Shown: piece by piece, positions 16,627 to 23,484 of the stretch
How positions within the stretch are numbered: position 1 is the first letter of the stretch
Layout: each line of letters starts with the position of its first letter
From: Amycolatopsis xylanica
GTDB lineage: Bacteria; Actinomycetota; Actinomycetes; Mycobacteriales; Pseudonocardiaceae
Direction: 5' to 3'
Length of the DNA: 64,000 nucleotides
Assembly: GCF_900107045.1 (NCBI RefSeq)
Contig: NZ_FNON01000002.1
Span: forward strand, 310,001-374,000
The notes under the pieces: model-generated
Told to the model about the DNA's origin: nothing
Database searches by the model: none
The model's input: only the letters and a program-made list of their open reading frames with translations
Made by a program: the position numbers and the translations under genes

Positions 16627-16670
16627 CGGGCTTTATCCCGGGCGCTCTTTGCCCGGGATAAAGCCCGCTA
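16624..16670. terminator. Bidirectional GATAAAGC hairpin (site 2 of 4)
   Basis: A perfect 20-bp stem, TAGCGGGCTTTATCCCGGGC at 16624-16643 with 16651-16670, loop GCTCTTT. The first three bases are the rlmB stop codon. It lies between rlmB and the convergent gene ending at 16686. The stem core equals that of the hairpin at 8995-9026 in inverse orientation. Confidence 0.8.
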
Positions 16671-16685
16671 AATCCCGATCTTGAC

Positions 16686-17195
16686 TCAAGCGGTGTGGTA
16701 GTGCCGCAGGCCTGCCATCCTGGCGCTGACCTCGGTATCGGTGGGCAGCGACGTGCCCGAGACGTAGCGCATGATGCCGTCACGCGCGGGATCATCGGAC
16801 GCTTCCACGAAGACGATGGTCTCTTCGACCCCAGGCGCGAACAACAGCTCCGAGTCGAGTCCGAACATGGTGTCGAAATTGGCGTTCTTGGCGTTCCAGA
16901 GCGCGAAGACGTCGGCAAGCCGCTTGCGCTCGGCCACCAGCAGCGCGGCCATGCCCATGCTGTCGCTGAACGACCAGCCGCTCTGGTGCATCAGCGTCTC
17001 CTGCGCGAGCAGGTAGACGAGGAAGTCGGCGTCCTCATCGGTGCTGTCTTCGAACAGCTCCCGCAAGACCGCGGCGCGCGCGGCGGCATGCAGGTCGGCG
17101 GCGGATTCGTCGGGTGACGCTGTGAAGCACAGCTCCACCCATCTGGCACGGTCGCCACGCCACCAGTCCAGTCCACGGGTCGACGGCTCACTCAT
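16686..17195 (-). CDS. Uncharacterised actinobacterial protein
   Basis: A 169-residue acidic soluble protein that I do not recognise. No signal peptide or membrane segment. Notable stretches: 'DADFLVYLLAQETLMHQSGWSF', 'LLVAERKRLADVFALWNAKNANFDTM' and 'GVEETIVFVEASDDPARDGIMRYV'. ATG at 17195 is chosen because GGGGAGG lies just upstream; an in-frame ATG at 17258 lacks a site. It is divergent from the MBOAT gene and convergent with rlmB. No function is proposed. Confidence 0.6.
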   Translation of the reverse strand: MSEPSTRGLDWWRGDRARWVELCFTASPDESAADLHAAARAAVLRELFEDSTDEDADFLVYLLAQETLMHQSGWSFSDSMGMAALLVAERKRLADVFALWNAKNANFDTMFGLDSELLFAPGVEETIVFVEASDDPARDGIMRYVSGTSLPTDTEVSARMAGLRHYHTA

Positions 17196-17305
17196 GGGGC
17201 CTCCCCTGCTTTCGACGGCTTCAGCGTCAAGACTCCAACCTTCGCCACGGGCTAGCAAGTGCTGGCGTTATCGTCACCGGGAAAGGTCAAGGGGGATCCG
17301 CGCCG

Positions 17306-18739
17306 ATGTCGTTCGTCTCGCCACTGTTCCTGTGGTACTTCATGCCGGCGGTACTGCTCGCCGTGCTGGTGTTCCCGCGTGGCTGGCGCAACGGCATCGT
17401 GGCCGTCGGCAGCCTCATCTTCTACGCCACCGGGGCGGGCCCGTTCCTGCTGTTGCTGCTGGCCTGCATGCTCGTGAACTTCTTCGCGGGCCGCTCGCTC
17501 GAGCCCAACGAGTGGGACACCAGGCACGCGTTCCGCCGCAAGCTCCTGATCGCGGTCATCACCTTCGACGTCGCGGTGCTGGTCATCTGGAAATACGCGG
17601 GCTTCGCGACCCAGCAGATCGCGGCCTTCGCGCAGCTGTTCGGCGGCAACTTCCCGGTGGCCAACCTGGTCATCCCGATCGGCATCTCGTTCTACACCTT
17701 CCACCACATCTCCTACGTGGTGGACATCTACCGCGGCGAGCGCAGGGCGCTGCGCGACATCGTGTCGTTCGCGGCCTACATCGCGATGTTCCCCCAGCTG
17801 GTGGCCGGCCCGATCGTCCGCTACCGCGAGATCGCCGACCAGCTCCCCCAGCAGCGGTCCCACCGCCTCGACGACATCGCGGCAGGTTTCCCCCGCTTCG
17901 CGCTCGGCCTGTGCAAGAAGACGATCATCGCGGACTCGCTGAGCCCGATGGTCGAGGCCTGTTTCGCCACCCCGCCCAGCCAGATGACCTTCGCGACCGC
18001 CTGGCTGGGCGCGGCCGGGTACACACTCCAGCTGTTCTTCGACTTCTCCGGCTACTCGGACATGGCGATCGGCCTGGGCCGCATGCTCGGCTTCCGGCTA
18101 CCGGAGAACTTCGCCAGGCCGTACTCGGCGGTGACCATCACCGAGTTCTGGCGCCGCTGGCACATGTCCCTGTCGCGCTGGTTCCGCGACTACGTCTACA
18201 TCCCGCTCGGCGGCAACCGCCACGGCGCCGCCAAGACGTACCGCAACCTCTGCATCGTCTTCGTGCTCACGGGCTTCTGGCACGGCGCGCAGTGGACGTT
18301 CCTGGTCTGGGGCATGTACCACGGCGCGTTACTGATCATCGAGCGCGCGTTCGGCTACGACACGACCCCCGCTTCGGCCGCGGCCCGGATCGGCCGTCGT
18401 GCGCTGACGCTGGTGCTGGTGGTGATCGGCTGGGTCTTCTTCAAGTCGGTGGACCTGGCGCACGCGCTCGGGATGCTCGGCCACATGCTGCTGCCGGACT
18501 TCACGGGCCTGGGCGACGTCGTCGAGGCGACGGTGACCAACCAGCGCGTGGTGATCCTGCTGGCGGCGATGGTGATCGTGTTCCTGCCGTCTCATCCGGT
18601 GACGGGGCCGCTGCTGGAGTCTTCGCGCAGCCGTCCGGCCAACGCGCTGCGGATCGGCGTGATGACGGTCGGGCTGGTGTACGCGGCGATCCTGGTCGCG
18701 ACCGGGACCTTCAGCCCGTTCCTGTACTACCAGTTCTGA
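17306..18739 (+). CDS. MBOAT-family membrane O-acyltransferase (AlgI-like)
   Basis: A 477-residue polytopic membrane protein with about ten hydrophobic segments. The AlgI/DltB signatures are present: 'NLVIPIGISFYTFHHISYVVD', 'FFDFSGYSDMAIGLGRMLGF', 'FWRRWHMSLSRWFRDYVYIPLGG' and the catalytic His in 'LTGFWHGAQWTFLVWGMYHG'. Such proteins move acetyl or other acyl groups across the membrane onto exported glycans, working with an AlgX/AlgJ-type SGNH partner. A likely partner is encoded at 27324-28628, 8.6 kb away rather than adjacent as in alginate clusters. The acceptor glycan is unknown. Confidence 0.9.
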   Translation: MSFVSPLFLWYFMPAVLLAVLVFPRGWRNGIVAVGSLIFYATGAGPFLLLLLACMLVNFFAGRSLEPNEWDTRHAFRRKLLIAVITFDVAVLVIWKYAGFATQQIAAFAQLFGGNFPVANLVIPIGISFYTFHHISYVVDIYRGERRALRDIVSFAAYIAMFPQLVAGPIVRYREIADQLPQQRSHRLDDIAAGFPRFALGLCKKTIIADSLSPMVEACFATPPSQMTFATAWLGAAGYTLQLFFDFSGYSDMAIGLGRMLGFRLPENFARPYSAVTITEFWRRWHMSLSRWFRDYVYIPLGGNRHGAAKTYRNLCIVFVLTGFWHGAQWTFLVWGMYHGALLIIERAFGYDTTPASAAARIGRRALTLVLVVIGWVFFKSVDLAHALGMLGHMLLPDFTGLGDVVEATVTNQRVVILLAAMVIVFLPSHPVTGPLLESSRSRPANALRIGVMTVGLVYAAILVATGTFSPFLYYQF

Positions 18740-18773
18740 GCTGCTCAAACGCACCAGCGATACACTGGGTCGT

Positions 18774-18998
18774 ATGAGCGTGAGAGACGACGCACGACGG
18801 CTGCTGGAGGCGGTGCCCGAAGATCGGGTACAGCTGGCCAGAGAGCTGCTGCAGAGTCTCGTCGACGAGAGTGAAGACACGCGACCCCGTCGCGTCTTCT
18901 CCTCCATGGGGATGGGTCACGCCACGCCTGATCTCGGCACCCGAGCCAAGGAGATCGCCCGCCACGAACTCGGCGACGGGGAGGCCCGCACAGCGTGA
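18774..18998 (+). CDS. Antitoxin of a VapBC-like pair
   Basis: A 74-residue protein directly upstream of, and overlapping by 4 bases, a PIN-domain toxin gene. The N-terminus ('VRDDARRLLEAVPEDRVQLARELLQSLVDE') forms predicted helices seen in small actinobacterial antitoxins; the C-terminus is charged and flexible, as expected for the toxin-neutralising part. No ribbon-helix-helix or AbrB motif is clear enough to assign DNA binding. TACACT lies 7 bases before the ATG, suggesting leaderless transcription. Assignment depends mostly on the partner gene. Confidence 0.75.
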   Translation: MSVRDDARRLLEAVPEDRVQLARELLQSLVDESEDTRPRRVFSSMGMGHATPDLGTRAKEIARHELGDGEARTA

Positions 18999-19405
18999 TC
19001 GTTGTCGACACCGGCCCGATCATCGCGATGATCAACGCCAACGACGATCGACATGCCGAATGTGCGGAGCTACTGGCCACTGTCAGAGGACCACTGTTCT
19101 TGCCCGAACCCTTGCTCGGGGAGATCGGCTACCTGCTCGGCACGCGCTGCGGACCTCAAGCGGAAGCCGCCTTCATCCGTGACACGGTGAGCGGCGCCAT
19201 CGAAGTCGTGTCGCTGACCCGTCCCGACCGGGCCCGTGTCGCGGACCTGATCGAAAAGTACGGCGATCTGCCACTTGGCACCGCCGACGCGTCGGTCATC
19301 GCTGTCGCCGAACGGTTCGGCGTGAAGACCGTGGCCACCTTGGATCGGCGGCACTTCACGGTCGTCCGTCCACGACACGCTGACGCTTTCACACTGCTGC
19401 CCTGA
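18995..19405 (+). CDS. vapC: PIN-domain ribonuclease toxin (VapC-like)
   Basis: A 136-residue PIN domain. The four acidic positions that bind the catalytic metal are visible: Asp5 ('IVVDTGPIIAMIN'), Glu in 'PEPLLGEIGYLLG', Asp in 'LPLGTADASVIAVAERFG' and the terminal Asp in 'ATLDRRHFTVVRP'. VapC toxins cut specific tRNAs or rRNA when released from the antitoxin. GTG start overlapping the antitoxin stop (GTGA). The pair stands between the MBOAT gene and an accessory cluster, a typical position for an acquired module. Confidence 0.9.
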   Translation: MIVVDTGPIIAMINANDDRHAECAELLATVRGPLFLPEPLLGEIGYLLGTRCGPQAEAAFIRDTVSGAIEVVSLTRPDRARVADLIEKYGDLPLGTADASVIAVAERFGVKTVATLDRRHFTVVRPRHADAFTLLP

Positions 19406-19612
19406 CCGGGACCACCGCCCGGTTCGACTCGCGGGAAATGATCCAGATCAAGTCGTCTAAGGTTGAACTCAAGGTCAAGGTGACCGACGTCCTGCCGAAC
19501 TGAAGATCGGCGAAAACGGGGTCACACAAGGGCTTTGACCACGCGCTGTGGCTAGGCCGTCCGGATGATTTTCCTGGTCACACTGGGTGCTGACGATCTT
19601 GTAGCCAGTGCA

Positions 19613-19631
19613 CCCGTGTCAATGACACGGG
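19613..19631. promoter_or_regulatory. Perfect 19-bp palindrome, candidate operator
   Basis: CCCGTGTCA-A-TGACACGGG: two perfect 9-base arms around one central base. The TGTCA-N-TGACA core resembles sites for dimeric repressors. It lies about 200 bp upstream of the gene starting at 19834. No regulator gene is adjacent. Confidence 0.5.
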
Positions 19632-19668
19632 CCGCCGCCTGGTAGATCGCCTCTGCAGTAAGGATTAC

Positions 19669-19687
19669 CTTGCACGCAGAGTGCAAG
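19669..19687. promoter_or_regulatory. Inverted repeat CTTGCAC-N5-GTGCAAG, candidate operator
   Basis: Two 7-base arms with a 5-base spacer, followed at once by TTGCAA (19688-19693), giving three TTGCA-type half-sites within 25 bases. It lies about 150 bp upstream of the cluster start. Confidence 0.45.
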
Positions 19688-19833
19688 TTGCAACCGGTAA
19701 CTTGGCGGACCGGCAACAGTCGCCCGAATTTCTTATTTCGCGGTTAACACGCAAAGCGTAGAGTAACTCCCCGCGCTCGAACAGACACTCTCAGCACTCG
19801 TCCGTTCGGGTGGCCATGGAGGAGGTGACCGAA

Positions 19834-20838
19834 GTGTCCGCGGAAGCCAAAAGGCTCCGCAGTAGCCCACTGCAAGAGATCTTCTGGACCAGAACGAACC
19901 TGCTTCTACTGGTGCTGGTCGTGATCTCCGGCTCGAGCCTGTGGATTTCCAGCTCGATGACGGCCGGAGCCGCGAAAACGCTGTTGAACGCGCTCGGCAC
20001 CGGGACGCTGATCTCCGCCGTGGTCGGCTTCGGACAGACCCTGATCACCGCCAGTGCGTCACAACGGGCGTTGGTGGCGCCGGTGATCGAGGAGAGCCGT
20101 CGCGCGCTGCAGGAGCTCAGTGCGGAATACCGCTCGCTGAACAACGAGTTCTTCCCCACCGACGTTTTCGAGGCGACCACCCATCCGGACCCCAAGTTCA
20201 ACCGGGTGATGATGGCCGACCTGAACGCCACCCGGCAGTACTTCTTCCGCGGGTTCTCGGGACGGCACGCGGCGGCGCGGCTGCTGCTTTCCCGTACCGA
20301 GCGGGAACTTCGCGTGGTGATCGCGGATCCGCGTGACGCCAGTTCGATCAACGGGCGTGCGCGTTATCTGCTGCGGCGCGAAGAAGCGGGCGTGGACTAC
20401 GAGTCCATCAAAACCCGCCTGCACGAAGAGATCTCCATCGGGCTGGTCGGGCTTTACCTGGCACGCAGCCGGTGCGCGCAGGTCGACATCACCGTGGTCG
20501 CCGACCCGCCGCTGGACCGGCTGGAGATGTTCGACGAGAGCGTCTGGCTGACGCTGTACAGCGACATCGGGGGCGCGAGCACGCTCTACCCGAGGACTTT
20601 GCGGTTCACCGAGGGTTCGTTCATGTACAACATGGAACGCACCGAGTTCCTGCGGGTGTGCAACTCACGCACCGGCCGCCAATTCCTGATCACCCCGGAC
20701 ACCAGCCGCCGCGATTTCCTCGCCCTGTTCGAAAAGATCACCGGCAACACCCTGACCGAGGAGCAGTTCCTGGAACTGGAGGCCAAGTTCCACACCTTCC
20801 GCCGGGAGTTCTCCACCATCGCCGAGCTGGGGAGCTGA
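19834..20838 (+). CDS. Two-helix membrane protein with large cytoplasmic domain, unknown function
   Basis: A 334-residue protein. GTG at 19834 is chosen because GGAGG lies 8 bases upstream; an upstream GTG/ATG (19810/19816) would place that site inside the gene. Two hydrophobic helices near the N-terminus (residues about 18-37 'NLLLLVLVVISGSSLWISSS' and 45-65 'LLNALGTGTLISAVVGFGQT') anchor a ~260-residue cytoplasmic domain. That domain alternates helices and strands ('FSGRHAAARLLLSRTERELRVVIADPRD', 'RCAQVDITVVADPPLDRLEMFDESVW', 'RTEFLRVCNSRTGRQFLITPD'); its spacing recalls phospholipase D-like folds, but no HKD motif is present. I do not recognise the family. It heads a tight cluster with a cupin-like and an HD-domain gene. 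Confidence 0.7.
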   Translation: MSAEAKRLRSSPLQEIFWTRTNLLLLVLVVISGSSLWISSSMTAGAAKTLLNALGTGTLISAVVGFGQTLITASASQRALVAPVIEESRRALQELSAEYRSLNNEFFPTDVFEATTHPDPKFNRVMMADLNATRQYFFRGFSGRHAAARLLLSRTERELRVVIADPRDASSINGRARYLLRREEAGVDYESIKTRLHEEISIGLVGLYLARSRCAQVDITVVADPPLDRLEMFDESVWLTLYSDIGGASTLYPRTLRFTEGSFMYNMERTEFLRVCNSRTGRQFLITPDTSRRDFLALFEKITGNTLTEEQFLELEAKFHTFRREFSTIAELGS

Positions 20839-20843
20839 TCGTC

Positions 20844-21482
20844 TTGCTCACCCGTGTGTCCGTACTCGACCAACTCGCGATGCAGCTACGCGACGCCGAA
20901 TTCCCGTTGACCGACAACTGGCAAGCCGTCGATGACTGGTTTCGGCCTTGGGCGGCACAACCGGGACTTCGGCAGGCATTGCGCAGGCATGTGCGCACCC
21001 TGCAGCCGGAACCGGCGCTGACCGTCGCGAGCAAATCGCGTGAGACGACCACGCATTTCGCCTGGTGCCTGCTGGACCGCCCGGAGGATCCGTTCTCCTT
21101 CTGGCTGCACGAATACAAACCCCAGCAGGACTGGCGGCATGGTTACGCCGATTCGGTGCACAATCACAGGTATCACTTCTGCACCACGATCCTCCGCGGT
21201 AACTACGTCCATGAGAGATATGACGCGGAACTTGATCCCGGGACCGGGCTCATCTCCTCGGCGACGCTGCGCCAGCGCACGGTGTGCCTGGTCGGCGCGT
21301 CGGGATCGTTGCAGGCCGACGAATTCCACCGGATACCGACGGCCGCCGAGGACGCGATGACCTTCCTGGTCAAGTCGCGGGCGGTGCGCGAATCGAGCCT
21401 TTCTTATGACCCTGCGACAAGGATCAGTCACCGGCATGTTCCGGTTGAGGTCCGATTGGGGGACCTAGCCAGGCGAATTTAG
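20844..21482 (+). CDS. Cupin-like protein
   Basis: About 212 residues if TTG at 20844 is the start (GGGGAG 9 bases upstream, 5 bases after the preceding stop); GTG at 20856 is the alternative. The central part has a metal-site-like 'DSVHNHRYHFCTTILRGNYVHERY', an HNHxxH cluster followed by a glycine turn, then beta strands 'ATLRQRTVCLVGASGSLQADEFHRI' containing a further His. This matches the general order of a one-domain cupin, though the classical Glu of motif 1 is absent. The function is unknown. Tight spacing after the membrane-protein gene indicates one operon. Confidence 0.7.
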   Translation: MLTRVSVLDQLAMQLRDAEFPLTDNWQAVDDWFRPWAAQPGLRQALRRHVRTLQPEPALTVASKSRETTTHFAWCLLDRPEDPFSFWLHEYKPQQDWRHGYADSVHNHRYHFCTTILRGNYVHERYDAELDPGTGLISSATLRQRTVCLVGASGSLQADEFHRIPTAAEDAMTFLVKSRAVRESSLSYDPATRISHRHVPVEVRLGDLARRI

Positions 21483-21566
21483 CTACCCGCGGCTACACAG
21501 CGGCGTCGAATACGCCTACCATTACTCCACCCGTCTGCCAGAAACCGGCCGGGATCGGAGAGGTGT

Positions 21567-22241
21567 ATGCGCGCCCACAAGAGCACGGTGTCGAATTCGA
21601 TCATCGATATCGTCGAACAACGTGTCCATCAACTGTGCTGGAAGTACGCCGAGAGCCTGCCATTCCACGGCTGGCACCACGTGAATTTCGTCCGCACGAA
21701 AGCGGTCGGCTTCGCGCAATGCAACGGTGCGGACGTTTCGGTCGTGGAAACCGCCGCGCTCGTCCACGACGTGAACTACATCGTGCTGAAGAACTCGCCA
21801 GCCGCGGCAGGCCGCGAGCTCCGCCTCGGCATCCTCCTGGAGGCCGGCGTCGAGCCCGCGGTCGCCCGCTGGATCGACGAACTCGTCGACGAGGCCGAGA
21901 TGGCCAACCGCGGCCCGCACATCTCGCTGGAGGCGCAGGCACTCTCGGACGCCGACACGCTGTTCAAGGCGCTGCCGGTGACCCCGGTCGTGCTCGCGCA
22001 CCGCTACCTGAGCGAGAACAACCTGAGCCTGCGCGAGCTGGCCCACAAGATCGTCGGCGAGCAGGCCGACGTCCACGACGACGGCTACTACTTCTACAAC
22101 CCCGAGGCCGCCGCCTCCTACTCACGCTGGGCAGGCGCCAACCTCGAGCTCTGGCGCTGCATCAAGGACGCCGTCGACGACCCCACGGTCGCCGAGCTCC
22201 TGGACGCCGTCCACCGAGTCGAGGCCCCCGCCGCCTCCTGA
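21567..22241 (+). CDS. HD-domain metal-dependent phosphohydrolase
   Basis: A 224-residue HD-superfamily protein. The metal-binding residues are visible in order: His in 'FHGWHHVNFVRTKA', the HD pair in 'ETAALVHDVNYI', and Asp in 'EAQALSDADTLFKALP'. Such proteins hydrolyse nucleotides or phosphate esters, and some act as oxygenases when they bind two irons. ATG at 21567 follows GGAGAGG. It is the third gene of the membrane protein/cupin/HD cluster, 84 bases after the cupin gene, and ends at a large repeat cluster. The substrate cannot be predicted. Confidence 0.85.
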   Translation: MRAHKSTVSNSIIDIVEQRVHQLCWKYAESLPFHGWHHVNFVRTKAVGFAQCNGADVSVVETAALVHDVNYIVLKNSPAAAGRELRLGILLEAGVEPAVARWIDELVDEAEMANRGPHISLEAQALSDADTLFKALPVTPVVLAHRYLSENNLSLRELAHKIVGEQADVHDDGYYFYNPEAAASYSRWAGANLELWRCIKDAVDDPTVAELLDAVHRVEAPAAS

Positions 22242-22257
22242 CCAGCCCCCGAGCAGG

Positions 22258-22350
22258 AAAAAAATCCCAATGTGGCATTCGTCAGGTTTCAGCTGACGAA
22301 CGCCACATTGGCGTGCCCGGAGCTGACGAAAGCCACATTGGGATTTTTTT
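22258..22350. terminator. Symmetric A-run/T-run hairpin between convergent genes
   Basis: Perfect 19-bp outer arms, AAAAAAATCCCAATGTGGC (22258-22276) with 22332-22350, ending in a T7 run in both reading directions, hence a two-way intrinsic terminator. The interior contains further GTCAG/CTGAC half-arms (ACGAACGCCACATTGG, CTGACGAAAGCCACATTGGG) that link it to the CCCGAAAGC repeat family. Confidence 0.8.
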
Positions 22351-22392
22351 GGCTGGCGCGAGGCCTCGGACCTGGGGCGTTGGGGCCCAGCG

Positions 22393-22507
22393 AACCCCGA
22401 AAGGGGCGTTCGTCAGGTGTGATAGCCCGAAAGCCACTTTCGTCAGATCGCATCTGACGGAAGTGGCTTTCGGGGCATGGGACCTGACGAACGCCCCTTT
22501 CGGGGTT
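22393..22507. repeat. Nested palindrome of the CCCGAAAGC family (site 2 of 7)
   Basis: Outer perfect 26-bp arms (22393-22418 with 22482-22507, beginning AACCCCGAAAGGGGCGTTCG) enclose an inner 23-bp hairpin (22426-22448 with 22452-22474, one mismatch, loop CGC). It lies between the HD gene and the convergent DivIVA-like gene. Each arm also contains its own small inverted repeat (GAAAG-CCA-CTTTC). Confidence 0.9.
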
Positions 22508-23359
22508 TCAGGACCGGGGTTTGGCGGCTTCGGGGGCTGGGGCGGGTTTGGCGGGGGTCTTGGGGGCGGGCTTGGGTGGGATGTCTTCGCCGGGGGCGAG
22601 TGCGCGGATGGCCTCCTGGACCGCGAGGTCCGTGGCGGCCAGGCGGTCGGCGACGTTGGCCTTCAGTGCGAGGGTGACGCGCTGGCGTTCCTCGGCCTCG
22701 GCGAGCTGGCGGTTGGCGTCGGCGAGCTTGGCGGCGGCCTCGGATTCGAGCGCCTTGATGCGCTCGGTGGCCGCGCGCTCGGTCTCGGCGATGCGGGCCG
22801 CGAGTTCGTCGGTGGCCTTCTTGTCGGCGGCGTGGCGGCGTTCGAGTGCCTCGTCGTCGAGTTTCTCGCGGTAGGCCTTGGCCTCGTCGGCGAGGCGCTG
22901 GTTCTCGGCGCGGGCGTCGGCCATGAGCTGCTCGTGCTCGGCGGCGCGCTCCCTGGTGAGCTTGTCGATCGCGCGGCGGCTCTCGTGGGAGTACTTGTCG
23001 GCCTCTTCGCGGGTGGACGCGGCGTCGGCGTCGGCGCTCGCCTTGAGTTCGGCGATCTCCTCCTCGGCGAGCTGCATCATCATGCGGACGCGCTCGGCCA
23101 TGGCGCCCGCGCCGGACGGGCTCTCGGTCATGCGGACCAGCGCGGCCTTGGCGTCGGCGAGCTCCTTCTGCGCGTAGCTCAGCGCCTTCGACAGCTCACC
23201 GGAGGTGGCGACGGCCTCGTCACGGTTGCGCGAGGTCGTCTTGAGTTCGGCCGACAGGCTCGCTAGACGCTCATCGACCTGCTTCTGGTTGTACCCGCGC
23301 ACCGCGACGGCGAAGTGGGCAGGTTCGGCGGACTTCTCAGAGGTGTCAGCAGCGACCAT
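22508..23359 (-). CDS. DivIVA-like coiled-coil protein
   Basis: A 283-residue, almost wholly helical protein. The N-terminus 'FAVAVRGYNQKQVDERLASL' matches the DivIVA signature that targets curved membranes. Residues about 35-245 are a continuous coiled coil rich in Ala, Glu, Arg and Lys ('EEEIAELKASADADAASTREEAD', 'LESEAAAKLADANRQLAEAEE'). The C-terminal 30 residues are a Pro/Ala/Lys tail. Actinobacterial proteins of this kind (Wag31, Scy, FilP relatives) organise polar growth or cytoskeletal filaments. It is too divergent and lacks the neighbours (ftsZ, sepF) needed to be Wag31 itself. Confidence 0.8.
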   Translation of the reverse strand: MVAADTSEKSAEPAHFAVAVRGYNQKQVDERLASLSAELKTTSRNRDEAVATSGELSKALSYAQKELADAKAALVRMTESPSGAGAMAERVRMMMQLAEEEIAELKASADADAASTREEADKYSHESRRAIDKLTRERAAEHEQLMADARAENQRLADEAKAYREKLDDEALERRHAADKKATDELAARIAETERAATERIKALESEAAAKLADANRQLAEAEERQRVTLALKANVADRLAATDLAVQEAIRALAPGEDIPPKPAPKTPAKPAPAPEAAKPRS

Positions 23360-23484
23360 TGCGCAACTCTAGTGATGCACCTCCCATTTTCTCGTACCGC
23401 CAAACGGATGCATTACGACGTTTGGTCCACTCCGGACGCCCATGGCATGCTCCACGGTATTGACGGGCCGTAAGGGAGGTCGTC

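Larger units (their letters stand above)
19406..19833. other. 428-bp non-coding region upstream of the membrane/cupin/HD cluster
   Basis: The longest gene-free stretch in the window. It contains two separate palindromes (annotated individually) and a possible 21-codon reading frame at 19438-19503 (starting MIQIKSSKVELK) without a good ribosome site. Its base composition appears less GC-rich than the flanking genes, especially around 19600-19770. I see no RNA gene. It most likely holds the promoter and operators of the downstream cluster. Confidence 0.5.

Noticed and set aside
19438..19503. Possible 21-codon small gene (MIQIKSSKVELK...) in the leader of the three-gene cluster
   Set aside because: Only a weak ribosome site (CGGGAA) and no recognisable family; kept only as a remark because the region could be a leader peptide.
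19834..22241. Interpretation of the membrane/cupin/HD cluster as a CBASS-type or other known defence system
   Set aside because: No cyclic nucleotide synthase, nuclease, TIR or restriction component is present, so no known class can be supported.
22258..22507. Repeat clusters as CRISPR arrays
   Set aside because: The units are inverted, of variable spacing and without unique spacers of constant length; no cas genes are near.
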